From the NCBI GenBank assembly GCA_018402235.1, contig JAGYJJ010000002.1, forward strand, positions 249,251 to 313,250: a stretch of DNA of 64,000 nt. Reading direction: 5' to 3'. Below, one piece after another: positions 9,469 through 17,136 of the stretch. Made by a program: the position numbers and the translations under genes. Source of the stretch: Candidatus Nanopelagicales bacterium. GTDB taxonomy: Bacteria; Actinomycetota; Actinomycetes; S36-B12. Numbering within the stretch: position 1 is the stretch's first letter; the number at the start of each line of letters is the position of its first letter. A model generated the notes under the pieces. It worked only from the letters and a program-made list of their open reading frames with translations. It had not been told where the DNA came from and searched no databases.

Positions 9469-9751
9469 TGTCCATCGCCTCCTGATAGATCCTGCGGTCT
9501 TTCTCATTGGATGGCCAACCGTTCACCCCGTGCGTGACACCGTCGTGCTCCAGCACGATCAAAGTGATCACCTCGCCGGCGATTAGCGAATAGCCGATGA
9601 TTCGCACGCTTCGTCCCGATGCGCTGGCGTAGTCAGGATCGATGACCACACGGTTGGGATCTGACAACACATCGTCGGCGATGTTCACGCTTACGCCGTG
9701 CCGCTCAAACATGTACTGGCCCCGCCTGGACCATTCCACGCTCTCGGGCAT
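9455..9751 (-). CDS. BrnT-like RNase toxin
   Basis: 98 aa. FERHGVSVNIADDVLSDPNRVVIDPD resembles the KHGVSFEEA...V(F)DDP...D start of BrnT toxins, which have a RelE-like fold and act as ribonucleases. The RSVRIIGYSLIAGEVITLIVLEHDG strands and the C-terminal NEKDRRIYQEA helix also fit. I place it there by pattern, not by a search. It is first in a two-gene operon with the RHH antitoxin, the BrnT-BrnA order. ATG 9751 lies 9 bp after the inverted repeat that probably autoregulates the pair. Confidence 0.6.
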   Translation of the reverse strand: MPESVEWSRRGQYMFERHGVSVNIADDVLSDPNRVVIDPDYASASGRSVRIIGYSLIAGEVITLIVLEHDGVTHGVNGWPSNEKDRRIYQEAMDNGQD

Positions 9752-9760
9752 GAACTAAGC

Positions 9761-9777
9761 GTAATGCAATTCATTAC
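9761..9777. promoter_or_regulatory. Inverted repeat, probable toxin-antitoxin operator
   Basis: GTAATG-N5-CATTAC, perfect 6-bp arms, 9 bp upstream of the toxin ATG on the minus strand. This is the position and size expected for an RHH antitoxin operator. It also lies about 100 bp from hup on the other strand. Confidence 0.5.
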
Positions 9778-9850
9778 CTTGAGCCCCGCCACGCCTGCGA
9801 GTGCCCCAAGGGCCTCGACTGACACCCTCCGCGTGCTACCTTCTTCTTAA

Positions 9851-9870
9851 TGACATTCATTTTCACTAAG
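9851..9870 (+). promoter_or_regulatory. Zur-box-like operator upstream of hup
   Basis: TGACATTCATTTTCACTAAG matches 18 of 20 bases of the site upstream of znuA at 14281-14300. It contains an imperfect 15-bp dyad (TGACATTCATTTTCA) resembling actinobacterial Zur boxes. It overlaps the start of the hup ribosome site (AAGGAG) and ends 7 nt before the ATG, so a bound repressor would block the 5' end of the transcript. Confidence 0.6.
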
Positions 9871-9877
9871 GAGATCC

Positions 9878-10156
9878 ATGAACCGCTCTGACCTCATCGC
9901 CGCAGCTGCCCAGCGCAGCGGACTTACGCCCCAGGCTGTGGACCAAGCACTCAGCGCCCTGCAATCCGTCGTCACCGAGTCTTTGGTCAAGGGCGACAAG
10001 GTGACGATTCCCGGATTCGTGTCCTTCGAAGCCGTGCAACGAAGCGCTCGCGAAGGCCGCAACCCCTCCACCGGGGAGAAGATGCACATTCCCGCGCGCA
10101 CGGCCGTGAAAATCTCGGCCGGCCAAGCGCTCAAGCGCGCTGTCAGCGGCGCCTAA
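9878..10156 (+). CDS. hup: HU-family DNA-binding protein
   Basis: 92 aa histone-like protein that bends and compacts DNA as a dimer. It shows the start MNRSDLIAAAAQ, a VKGDKVTIPGFVSFE core, and the DNA-wrapping arm REGRNPSTGEKMHIPA. It lacks the long basic tail of mycobacterial HupB. AAGGAG at 9868-9873 fixes the ATG start. A site nearly identical to the one before znuA overlaps the leader, suggesting zinc-dependent control. It is followed after 2 bp by a zinc-ribbon gene, so the two form an operon. Confidence 0.93.
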   Translation: MNRSDLIAAAAQRSGLTPQAVDQALSALQSVVTESLVKGDKVTIPGFVSFEAVQRSAREGRNPSTGEKMHIPARTAVKISAGQALKRAVSGA

Positions 10157-10158
10157 CC

Positions 10159-10359
10159 ATGCGCCCTGATCCGTTGGGTGTTGCCCTGCTCGATCAGCGG
10201 GGCATCCCCACCAACGAATGCCTGCATTGCGGCAGCAATGTCTTCGTCATCAAGGCTGTCTTCGAGGATTACGAGATCGCCGGTTACTACCTCGATGCAA
10301 CGTGCGCAGTGTGCGAGTGCCCTGTGACCGCACCGTGTCCTGTTGATCGACCGGACTAG
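10159..10359 (+). CDS. Small zinc-ribbon-like protein
   Basis: 66 aa with two cysteine pairs, CLHC near residue 22 and CAVC near 49, separated by an aromatic/acidic strand segment ([13 protein letters not shown]), as in a zinc ribbon; a third CP motif follows. The function is unknown to me. It starts 2 bp after the hup stop and ends by sharing CTAG with the convergent glyS stop. With the Zur-like site before hup, a zinc-binding role is a reasonable inference, but nothing shows what it acts on. Confidence 0.65.
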   Translation: MRPDPLGVALLDQRGIPTNECLHCGSNVFVIKAVFEDYEIAGYYLDATCAVCECPVTAPCPVDRPD

Positions 10360-11735
10360 CAGGAAGGAAGCCGGGCTCCGAGCCACGCCACCAAAGAGTC
10401 GATACCGATCCGCTCTTGTGTCATCGAGTCGCGTTCGCGAACCGTCACAGCCTGGTCTTCGAGGGAATCGAAGTCCACGGTGATGCAAAACGGCGTTCCG
10501 ATCTCGTCCTGACGGCGATAACGGCGTCCGATCGCGCCAGCGTCGTCGAACTCCACGTTCCACTGCTTGCGCAGCATGGCCGCGACGTCCTTGGCCTTCG
10601 GCGATAGATCGGCGTTTCGAGACAGCGGCAGCACCGCAGCCTTAACCGGAGCCAGGCGCGGATCAAGGCGCAGCACCGTGCGCTTGTCCACACCACCCTT
10701 GGAGTTCGGAGCTTCGTCCTCGTCGTATGCATCGAGCATGAACGCGAGCACCGCACGGGTCAGTCCTGCGGCAGGCTCGATCACGAACGGCGTCCAGCGC
10801 TCGTCGATTTCCTGATCGAAGAAGGACAGGTCCACACCGGACTTCTCGGCATGCGTTTTGAGGTCGTAGTCCGTGCGGTTGGCAACGCCCTCGAGTTCGG
10901 CCCACTCACTGCCCGCGAACCGGAACCGGTACTCGATATCCACGGTGCGCTTGGAGTAGTGCGAGAGTTTCTCCGCGGGGTGCTCGAAGAAACGCATGTT
11001 CTCCGGATTCAAACCCAGATCTACGTACCAGTCCCAGCGGTTCTTCAACCAGTACTCGTGCCATTCCTCGTCGGTGCCCGGCTTGACGAAGAACTCCATC
11101 TCCATCTGCTCGAACTCGCGGGTGCGGAAGATGAAGTTGCCCGGGGTGATCTCGTTACGGAAGCTCTTGCCTGTCTGGCCGATCCCGAATGGCGGCTTCT
11201 TGCGCGAGGCGTTCATCACGTTGAGGTAGTTCACGAAGATGCCCTGGGCGGTCTCCGGACGCAGGTAGTGCAGCGCACCCTCATCCTCGACTGGGCCGAC
11301 CATCGTGCGCAGCATCCCGTTGAAGTTCTGCGGCTCGGTGAAGTTGCCCTTGGTTCCGCAGTTCGTGCACACCACATCGAGCAAGCCCTCCGGCGGCTCG
11401 TGCCCGTGCTTCTCGGCGAACGCATCGATCAACTGATCTGCCCGCCAGCGCCGGTGACACTGCTTGCACTCGGTGAGCGGATCGACGAAGGCATCCACGT
11501 GACCCGATGCCACCCACACCTGCGGGGCCAAGATCACCGAGGAGTCGATGCCCACCACATCGTCGCGCCCACGAACCATGTGCTGCCACCACTGCCGGCG
11601 CACGTTTTCCTTGAGTTCCACGCCGTTGGGGCCGTAATCCCAAGCCGAGCGGGTGCCTCCATAGATTTCCGAGGAGGGAAAGACGAAACCGCGTCGCTTC
11701 GAGAGATTGACGACGGCATCAACGCGATCGGCCAC
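10356..11735 (-). CDS. glyS: Glycyl-tRNA synthetase (class II, dimeric type)
   Basis: 459 aa single-chain glycine-tRNA ligase, the usual actinobacterial form. It starts [24 protein letters not shown], has four cysteines (CKQC and CTNC, residues about 88-135) of an inserted zinc module, motif 2 around [24 protein letters not shown], and the [12 protein letters not shown] segment. The C-terminal anticodon-binding domain contains [15 protein letters not shown]. Length and motifs are normal, with no frameshift. Confidence 0.95.
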   Translation of the reverse strand: MADRVDAVVNLSKRRGFVFPSSEIYGGTRSAWDYGPNGVELKENVRRQWWQHMVRGRDDVVGIDSSVILAPQVWVASGHVDAFVDPLTECKQCHRRWRADQLIDAFAEKHGHEPPEGLLDVVCTNCGTKGNFTEPQNFNGMLRTMVGPVEDEGALHYLRPETAQGIFVNYLNVMNASRKKPPFGIGQTGKSFRNEITPGNFIFRTREFEQMEMEFFVKPGTDEEWHEYWLKNRWDWYVDLGLNPENMRFFEHPAEKLSHYSKRTVDIEYRFRFAGSEWAELEGVANRTDYDLKTHAEKSGVDLSFFDQEIDERWTPFVIEPAAGLTRAVLAFMLDAYDEDEAPNSKGGVDKRTVLRLDPRLAPVKAAVLPLSRNADLSPKAKDVAAMLRKQWNVEFDDAGAIGRRYRRQDEIGTPFCITVDFDSLEDQAVTVRERDSMTQERIGIDSLVAWLGARLPSC

Positions 11736-11819
11736 AAGACGCTCCTATTCCGAAGCGCCCTGCGCGCTTCCACTCCGGCTGGCTGTCGGCGGATTGGCGC
11801 TGAGTCTACGAGCAGGCTG

Positions 11820-12077
11820 CTACTGCGGATCCTCCTGGCTCTGCTGCCGCAAGTGATCACGATCGTCCACTGCCTGCAAGATCTGATTCATTCGCTCCTC
11901 GCGACCATCGCGAATCATTTGGATGATCTCGGCGGTGCTCAACCGTGGGCCGTCTCCACGCAATGCGTTTAACTCTCGTTTCTCGCGTTTCCAACGTTCC
12001 CAGCGCTCGGCGAAGAAGCGTTCGTCGTCCCGGCCCTCATCGTCCGGCGTGACCGGCTCAATATCCATGACGCTCAC
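11820..12077 (-). CDS. Short acidic protein, possible stand-alone antitoxin tail (third gene of vapBC operon)
   Basis: 85 aa, highly charged, predicted helical, no known domain. It resembles the C-terminal half of the adjacent VapB: ERWERWKREKRE against QRWQRWQAGR, and TAEIIQMIRDGREER against PEEVLSWIRDSRAD. The DNA-binding N-terminus of VapB is absent. It starts 3 bp after the vapC stop, so it is cotranscribed. It may be a second toxin-neutralising peptide or the remnant of a duplicated antitoxin; this is inference. Met4 (12068) is an alternative start. Confidence 0.55.
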   Translation of the reverse strand: MSVMDIEPVTPDDEGRDDERFFAERWERWKREKRELNALRGDGPRLSTAEIIQMIRDGREERMNQILQAVDDRDHLRQQSQEDPQ

Positions 12078-12080
12078 ACC

Positions 12081-12464
12081 TCAAGAAAAGACGACAAGCC
12101 CTAGGGCTGTGGCGGCTCGCTGCATCTGTTTATCCAATGTTGCGACTGCATCACCCCGCTCCAGAGCGAGGGCAACGTACGTGGCATCGAACGCGCTCAA
12201 GCCGTGATCGAAGGCCATCTCCATCACCGAGTCGGTCAAGGCGGAGTGCAATGAATCGGGAAAGAAAAGCACTTGGTTCAAAGCCTGAAGCCCATCCTCT
12301 CGCGAAACCGCGCCTCTTCGAATTCGCTTGAGCACCGCGTTGCGACATTCATCGACGTACAGGGTTGGCGCAAGTACTTCTTCATTTCGCAGCGCATACA
12401 GGCGCTCACCACTTGCTTCTAGATACGCCTCGATTGCGTACGAGGTGTCCAGGACCACGTTCAC
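12081..12464 (-). CDS. vapC: VapC-type PIN-domain ribonuclease toxin
   Basis: 127 aa from a GTG at 12464. PIN pattern: VVLDTSYAIEAYL with the first Asp, YVDECRNAVLKR with the conserved Glu, LSAFDATYVALAL with an Asp, and AVATLDKQMQRAA with the last Asp. VapC toxins cut tRNA or rRNA. The GTG overlaps the vapB stop (GTGA), the standard coupling in such loci; an ATG at 12491 would overlap vapB further and adds nine unconserved residues. Confidence 0.82.
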   Translation of the reverse strand: MNVVLDTSYAIEAYLEASGERLYALRNEEVLAPTLYVDECRNAVLKRIRRGAVSREDGLQALNQVLFFPDSLHSALTDSVMEMAFDHGLSAFDATYVALALERGDAVATLDKQMQRAATALGLVVFS

Positions 12465-12760
12465 AGGTCGGCCCTGCTGTCGCGAATCCACGAAAGGACT
12501 TCTTCCGGCGATGGATCAGGATCGCCGAAAGCCTCCCGCATGATCGTTCGCCCTGCCTGCCAGCGCTGCCACCTCTGTTCCTTGCGCGCATCGTCATCGA
12601 GCATCGCTCGAGGTGTCTGCAGATGCGCTTCCGGAGCGACGATGTGGGCAACCGGCTTGCCATGCCGGGTCACCATCACGTCTTCCTCCCCGGACTCCAC
12701 CAGGGCGATCAAACGCGAGAAATCGGTGCGGGCCTCATAAATGCCGACATTGATGGTCAT
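12461..12760 (-). CDS. vapB: Phd/YefM-type VapB antitoxin
   Basis: 99 aa from ATG 12760 (an ATG at 12778 would add six residues). The Phd/YefM DNA-binding domain is clear: NVGIYEARTDFSRLIALVESGEEDVMVTRHGKPVAHIV. A charged C-terminal tail (DARKEQRWQRWQ...EEVLSWIRDSRADL) should bind VapC. A tandem palindromic element lies 19 bp upstream. It is the first gene of a three-gene operon. Confidence 0.83.
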   Translation of the reverse strand: MTINVGIYEARTDFSRLIALVESGEEDVMVTRHGKPVAHIVAPEAHLQTPRAMLDDDARKEQRWQRWQAGRTIMREAFGDPDPSPEEVLSWIRDSRADL

Positions 12761-12778
12761 GAACAGACCATACGCCAA

Positions 12779-12802
12779 TTCTGATCAGACTTCTAGTCAG
12801 AA
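12779..12802. promoter_or_regulatory. Tandem 12-bp palindromic operator of the vapBC locus
   Basis: Two adjacent 12-mers, TTCTGATCAGAC and TTCTAGTCAGAA, each close to a dyad (the first contains the perfect TCTGATCAGA). They sit just upstream of vapB and overlap the last codons of the phosphoribosyltransferase gene. Tandem half-sites like this fit cooperative binding of Phd/YefM dimers. Confidence 0.5.
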
Positions 12803-13368
12803 CTCCCGACCACTGCCTCGGCTTCCCCGGATTCACCAGCTTCTCCGGCCTCACCAGACTTGGGTACGCACTCGGTCACCCACCCGCGCTTCCACGCCTG
12901 CCGCTCCAGGATGAACCGCCCCATGTCATCGTCGATGGGATCGAACTCCTCGTAGTGCCAGGCCAGCGAGCGCCGAGCCAGTGGCCGGTCGATTGCGATG
13001 ACCTCATCAACCATCAGGTCCAGCCAGGCCTGCACTTCTTTGGGAACTACAGGCATCGCAACGAGCACCCGTGCCGCGCCTGCATCGCGCACTGCCTGCA
13101 CAACTGCCCGCGCAGCGGTTCCGGTTTCGATGCCGTCGTCCACGATCACCACCGTTCGCCCCTCGACCGGTGGCAACTCCGTGACCCGCACAACCTCACC
13201 TTCACGTTCGAGGAACGCAGCTCCCACATCCATGCGAGTTTGCTTGGCGATCCGGCAGGCAACCGCGATGCCGCTGGGCATGATCGCGATCAGCAGCGAA
13301 TCGCGCGGCAGATCAGCTAGTAAGGGTGCGAGCCGGTCCCCCGCATCAGCCAGGTTCGCGAACTTCAT
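12793..13368 (-). CDS. Type I phosphoribosyltransferase-family protein
   Basis: 191 aa. The PRPP-binding loop is VVIVDDGIETGTAA (residues about 72-85), preceded by the hood strands SLLIAIMPSGIAVACRIA. The last 20 residues are a Glu/Ala/Gly-rich tail. Substrate is unknown; many such orphan proteins are annotated only as phosphoribosyltransferase. ATG 13368 overlaps the stop of the upstream monooxygenase-like gene by 4 bp (ATGA), so the pair is translationally coupled. Confidence 0.78.
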   Translation of the reverse strand: MKFANLADAGDRLAPLLADLPRDSLLIAIMPSGIAVACRIAKQTRMDVGAAFLEREGEVVRVTELPPVEGRTVVIVDDGIETGTAARAVVQAVRDAGAARVLVAMPVVPKEVQAWLDLMVDEVIAIDRPLARRSLAWHYEEFDPIDDDMGRFILERQAWKRGWVTECVPKSGEAGEAGESGEAEAVVGSSD

Positions 13369-13787
13369 CGCTCAACACCACTAAACGATCCATGAATGGA
13401 TGCCACTGACGCAGCGGCAGCCGATCCCAAACCGACATCGCCATGATCGGCGGCCAGTCCGCTGGCGAAGAGTCGTTCACCGGTCTCATCGAGAACAACG
13501 ACGCATTCAAACGCGCTCGGCTCATCGACAGCCAAAGAAAGCAGCGGAATCACCTGCGCCTTCACTTCGAAACGGCTGAGCGCCTTGCGATACGCACCTA
13601 CGTTCGTCCACGAAGTGGATACGACCATCAAGTTGGCGTCGTCGGTGGCCTGCGCAATCTGACCGCGCAGAAAACCCGTCGATTCACCCAAGATCGCCAG
13701 CGCCGCGCGCATCTGTGCAAGCCACGAGGTGCGGTCAGCATCCACCCGGTACCGCGAGACCACCAGAACTGGGGCGGCCTCCCCCAT
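13365..13787 (-). CDS. ABM-fold (antibiotic biosynthesis monooxygenase-like) protein
   Basis: 140 aa from ATG 13787. The segment PVLVVSRYRVDADRTSWLAQMRAAL, then LRGQIAQATDDANLMVVSTSWTNVGAYRKAL, has the dimeric alpha-beta barrel pattern of ABM proteins. The longer reading frame from 13892 would overlap the divergent gene at 13870, and its extra 35 residues are not conserved-looking, so I reject that start. No cofactor motif is visible; the function is open. Confidence 0.66.
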   Translation of the reverse strand: MGEAAPVLVVSRYRVDADRTSWLAQMRAALAILGESTGFLRGQIAQATDDANLMVVSTSWTNVGAYRKALSRFEVKAQVIPLLSLAVDEPSAFECVVVLDETGERLFASGLAADHGDVGLGSAAAASVASIHGSFSGVER

Positions 13788-13869
13788 CGCACTAGGCTCG
13801 AATCCCACGACTTCCGACTCCACAGACCCGTCCACACCCGCGACGCTAATGCACCCCGAAGGATCCGCA

Positions 13870-14277
13870 ATGGCTGGAAAGAAACGCCCCAAGAAGGGTC
13901 AGTTGCCCCCAGGCGTGAAAGGCCCGGCGCCCCAGCCGAGTAACCAGCGTGCCAACAATCAACGACAAACCAACCCACCGGCCGGCACCCCCCGCGGCAA
14001 CGTCGAGCGCGCAAGCATCCCGATCCTGTCTCGGCTGCTGGCATTGCCGCGGTGGCTTCTGGTCATACTTATCGCCACGTTCTTGCTCTTGGGCCTGGCG
14101 CTAACGGGCCCACTGGCTCCACTGGCCGCAATCTTCTTGCTCATCGTTGGCACGTTCCTTGGCTGGCTCTTGATGCTCGCATGGCCGGTGCTCAGCCCTG
14201 GACGACGCATGATCCGCCTCGTTGTGGTGATGACCGTCGTCGGTCTCGCGGTTCTCAAAGCGCTTGGCCGTTTCTGA
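13870..14277 (+). CDS. Small two-TM membrane protein with basic N-terminus
   Basis: 135 aa. Residues 1-50 are basic and proline/asparagine-rich (MAGKKRPKKGQLPPG...). Two or three hydrophobic segments follow (about 66-90, 86-108, 115-132). Family not recognised. GAAGGA before the ATG supports the start at 13870. It is divergent from the ABM gene (82-bp gap), and its stop lies just before the znuA promoter. Confidence 0.68.
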   Translation: MAGKKRPKKGQLPPGVKGPAPQPSNQRANNQRQTNPPAGTPRGNVERASIPILSRLLALPRWLLVILIATFLLLGLALTGPLAPLAAIFLLIVGTFLGWLLMLAWPVLSPGRRMIRLVVVMTVVGLAVLKALGRF

Positions 14278-14279
14278 TA

Positions 14280-14308
14280 TTGACATTCATTTCCATTAAG
14301 CGCATAAT
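14280..14308 (+). promoter_or_regulatory. Sigma-A-type znuA promoter, probably leaderless
   Basis: TTGACA at 14280-14285, a 17-bp spacer, and CATAAT at 14303-14308. The predicted start of transcription is at or next to the ATG at 14315, and no Shine-Dalgarno sequence is present, so the mRNA is probably leaderless. The Zur-like site covers the -35 box and most of the spacer. Confidence 0.6.
14281..14300 (+). promoter_or_regulatory. Zur-box-like operator upstream of znuA
   Basis: TGACATTCATTTCCATTAAG, 18/20 identical to the site before hup. It overlaps the -35 element and spacer of the znuA promoter, where a repressor would exclude RNA polymerase. The zur gene is in the same cluster, which supports the assignment. 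Confidence 0.68.
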
Positions 14309-14314
14309 CCCTCC

Positions 14315-15475
14315 ATGCGTATTTCTCGACTCGCCCTGATCCCAGCCGCCGCCCTCGCTTTCGCTGCTCCGCTCGCCGCGTGTTCCAGCGACGATTCCGC
14401 GACCAACGCCACCACCGAATCGGCGGAGGTAGTCACCGAGGAGACCGCCGAAGAGACTGAGGCCACCAGTAGCGATTCCGGCTCCTCCCCCGTTCAGGTG
14501 GTTGCCACCACAACCATGCTCGGCGACGTCGCAGCCCAGATCGTCGCCTGCGCCAACCCTGAGTCCACCGCGACCACCTTGATGCCCATCGGCGCCGATC
14601 CGCACGACTTCGCACCCTCGTCTTCCCAGGTCGCCCAGATGGTCACCGCGCAGGTTGTTATCGCGAACGGACTTGGCCTCGAAGGCAGGCTCGGCGACGC
14701 CTTGGAGAACGCGGCGTCTGACGGCGCAACTGTTATCGAGATCGCCGACCTCGTCGATCCAATTCCGTTCGGTGCGGGTGGTCACGATGATCACGGCCAC
14801 AGCGATGCCAAGGAAGACGACCACGACGACCACGACCACGGCGACGATCACGGCCACGACGACGAGCACTCCGACGACGAGCACGGCCACGACGACGCCA
14901 AGGAAGACGACCACGACGACCACGACGACCACGACCACGGCGACGAGGACCCGCACTTCTGGTTCGACATGAACCGCATGGCAACGGCCGCGCAGATCAT
15001 CGGAGACCAACTTGCTGTCGAGAACGGTCAGGCCTACGCCGATTGTGGTGCGCAGGTTGCTGACGACATTCGCGCTGCCGAAGCAGACGTCCGCGCGTTG
15101 CTCGAATCCGTACCCGCCGACCAGCGCATCTTGGTCACCGACCACGACGCACTCGGATACCTCGCCGATGTGTACGGCTACGAAGTAGCCGGAACGGTAA
15201 TCCCGGCCGGCACCACCCTCGCCGAACCGAGCAGCGCAGACCTTGCCGAGCTCGTTGACGTCATGAAGGACGAGGGTGTTCGGGTGATCTTCGCCAATAC
15301 GGCCGACCCGAGTGCGCTGTCGGACGCCGTTGCTGCCGAGGTCGGGGGTGACGTTCAGGTGGTTCAGCTCTACGTGGGCAGCCTGGGTGAACCCGGTTCA
15401 GGAGCTGATTCCTACATCGGAATGATGCAGACCAACGCGCAACTCATCTCGAGTGCCTTGACAGCTCAGTCATAA
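14315..15475 (+). CDS. znuA: Zinc ABC transporter substrate-binding lipoprotein
   Basis: 386 aa. Lipoprotein signal peptide with lipobox LAAC (Cys23), so the mature protein is anchored outside the membrane. The cluster A-I solute-binding fold is shown by VVATTTMLGDVAAQIV and GADPHDFAPSSSQ. A long His/Asp-rich loop (about residues 150-213) contains two near copies of an AKEDDHDDHDHGD block, then DPHFWFDMN with a metal-ligand His. LVTDHDALGYLADVYGYEV follows. Such loops bind extra zinc. It heads znuA-znuB-znuC-zur, controlled by the Zur-like site at its promoter. Confidence 0.93.
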   Translation: MRISRLALIPAAALAFAAPLAACSSDDSATNATTESAEVVTEETAEETEATSSDSGSSPVQVVATTTMLGDVAAQIVACANPESTATTLMPIGADPHDFAPSSSQVAQMVTAQVVIANGLGLEGRLGDALENAASDGATVIEIADLVDPIPFGAGGHDDHGHSDAKEDDHDDHDHGDDHGHDDEHSDDEHGHDDAKEDDHDDHDDHDHGDEDPHFWFDMNRMATAAQIIGDQLAVENGQAYADCGAQVADDIRAAEADVRALLESVPADQRILVTDHDALGYLADVYGYEVAGTVIPAGTTLAEPSSADLAELVDVMKDEGVRVIFANTADPSALSDAVAAEVGGDVQVVQLYVGSLGEPGSGADSYIGMMQTNAQLISSALTAQS

Positions 15476-15515
15476 CAGGCAGGTCCTTCCCCGAGTACCT
15501 GGAAGACTGACGCCT

Positions 15516-16358
15516 GTGGAGTGGTTCACCGAGCCTTTCGCGCTCGCTTTCCAACAGCGAGCGCTGCTCGGTGGCGCGCTGGCCGCCTTGATGACTTCGG
15601 TGGTCGGCACCTGGCTGGTACTGCGCGGGATGAGCTTCTTTGGGGATGCCTTCGTGCACGGGGTTGTGCCCGGCATCGCCGCAGCGGTCGTCTTGGATAT
15701 CAACCCGCTGCTAGGTGCGACCGTGGCCGCAGCGGTCATGGTCTTCGCCATCGAAGTGGTCAACCGGCAAACCGTGCTCAGTGAAGACACCTCCATCGGT
15801 TTGCTGTTCGTGGGGATGCTGGCTCTGGGTGTGGTGATCATCTCCCGCCTCGATTCCTACTCCGGATCCTTGACCAGCATCCTGTTCGGCGACGCCCTGG
15901 GCGTGACCACCTCCGACCTTTACGGCCAGGCGATCTTGGCAATCATCGTTATCGCCGTCGCCCTCGCGCTCTACCGACCACTGCTGGCCTTGAGTTTCAA
16001 CGCAGAGAAAGCACAACTGTGGGGGTTGAACCCCAAACGCACGCACGCGGCACTGCTGGTACTTATCGCCGCAGCGGTGATTGGCAGTTACCAATCCGTG
16101 GGCACGCTCCTGGTGTTCGGTCTACTCGTCGGACCCCCGGCCACCGCAAGCCTGATCGCTCGCACCGTTCCGCGCATGATGATCTACTCGGCCGTCATCG
16201 CGCTGTTCTCCGTCTGGCTCGGCCTCACGCTCAGCTACCACCTGTCAACCGCCGGCTCGGCCACCATGGCGCTGGTGCCTATCGTGCTGTTCTTCATCGT
16301 GCTGGCCATCACTCGCTTGGCACCTAAGCGCGCACCGCAGGAGGTAGCGCATGCCTGA
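15516..16358 (+). CDS. znuB: Zinc ABC transporter permease
   Basis: 280 aa ABC-3 family permease with about eight hydrophobic helices. Typical segments are LRGMSFFGDAFVHGVVPGIA near the N-terminus and GTLLVFGLLVGPPATASLIA near residue 200. GTG start at 15516, 40 bp after znuA; the 3' end overlaps znuC by 8 bp. It forms the membrane channel of the zinc importer. Confidence 0.92.
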   Translation: MEWFTEPFALAFQQRALLGGALAALMTSVVGTWLVLRGMSFFGDAFVHGVVPGIAAAVVLDINPLLGATVAAAVMVFAIEVVNRQTVLSEDTSIGLLFVGMLALGVVIISRLDSYSGSLTSILFGDALGVTTSDLYGQAILAIIVIAVALALYRPLLALSFNAEKAQLWGLNPKRTHAALLVLIAAAVIGSYQSVGTLLVFGLLVGPPATASLIARTVPRMMIYSAVIALFSVWLGLTLSYHLSTAGSATMALVPIVLFFIVLAITRLAPKRAPQEVAHA

Positions 16359-17136
16359 TGCAGTTGTCGGCAGACATGTGGTGATCAGCCGCGGGGATCG
16401 CGTTGCTCTCAAGGACTCAGACTTCACGATTCCTCAGGGCGCGATCACTGCGATCATCGGACCAAACGGATCGGGTAAGTCCACACTGCTGCACGCGATC
16501 GCGGGGCTGCTGCCTATCTCCAGTGGGGCGCTCAGCGTCCTGGGCGCAACACCGGAACTGAGCCAGTCGCAGATCGCCTACGTGCTGCAATACACAACTG
16601 TTCCCGCCGGAACCCCGCTCACTGTTCGTGAAGCCGTGGGCATGGGCCGCTACCCGTCCCTGGGTTTCCTGCGTCGCCCGAGTGCTGAGGACAAGAAGCG
16701 CGTGCAGCAAGCAATGGAACGCCTCGACATCACTCACCTCGCTGATCGGCATCTCACCGAGCTGTCCGGCGGCCAGCGCCAGCGCGTCTACGTTGCGCAA
16801 GGGATCACCCAGGATCACTCGATGCTGCTGCTCGACGAGCCGCTCACGGGTTTGGACATCAACTCAGCGAAAACGATCGACAGCATCATTCACGACGAAC
16901 CAACGCGCGGTTGTTCGGTGATCCTTACCACCCACGACCTCGAGGAAGCCAAGGCAGCCGACCATGTGATCTTGACCTCTGGCTACGTGGTCGCCTCGGG
17001 CCCACCCGAGCAGGCACTCACGACCGACAACCTGGCAATCGCCTACGGGTTAGGCTCACTGCACGACAAGGACGACGATTCCCCGTTGTTCCCCACCGAG
17101 CACCACGAACCCCACGGACACGACCATGGCCACTGA
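16351..17136 (+). CDS. znuC: Zinc ABC transporter ATP-binding protein
   Basis: 261 aa ATPase. Walker A GPNGSGKST (residues 37-45), signature LSGGQRQRV (about 136-144), Walker B MLLLDEP (about 158-164) and the switch His in TTHDLEEA are intact. The C-terminal tail is His-rich ([12 protein letters not shown]) and may help bind zinc. It overlaps znuB and zur by a few bases, so all four genes form one transcription unit. Confidence 0.93.
   Translation: MPDAVVGRHVVISRGDRVALKDSDFTIPQGAITAIIGPNGSGKSTLLHAIAGLLPISSGALSVLGATPELSQSQIAYVLQYTTVPAGTPLTVREAVGMGRYPSLGFLRRPSAEDKKRVQQAMERLDITHLADRHLTELSGGQRQRVYVAQGITQDHSMLLLDEPLTGLDINSAKTIDSIIHDEPTRGCSVILTTHDLEEAKAADHVILTSGYVVASGPPEQALTTDNLAIAYGLGSLHDKDDDSPLFPTEHHEPHGHDHGH

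Noticed and set aside
10851-11972. 373-codon plus-strand frame opposite glyS
   Set aside because: Complement of conserved glyS codons; no recognised domain and no ribosome site.
13788-13892. N-terminal extension of the ABM-like protein to 13892
   Set aside because: It would overlap the divergent gene at 13870 and adds no conserved residues.
14255-15145. Long minus-strand Val/Gly-rich reading frame opposite znuA
   Set aside because: It mirrors the His/Asp-rich repeats of znuA and has no domain; znuA has lipobox, fold and operon support.
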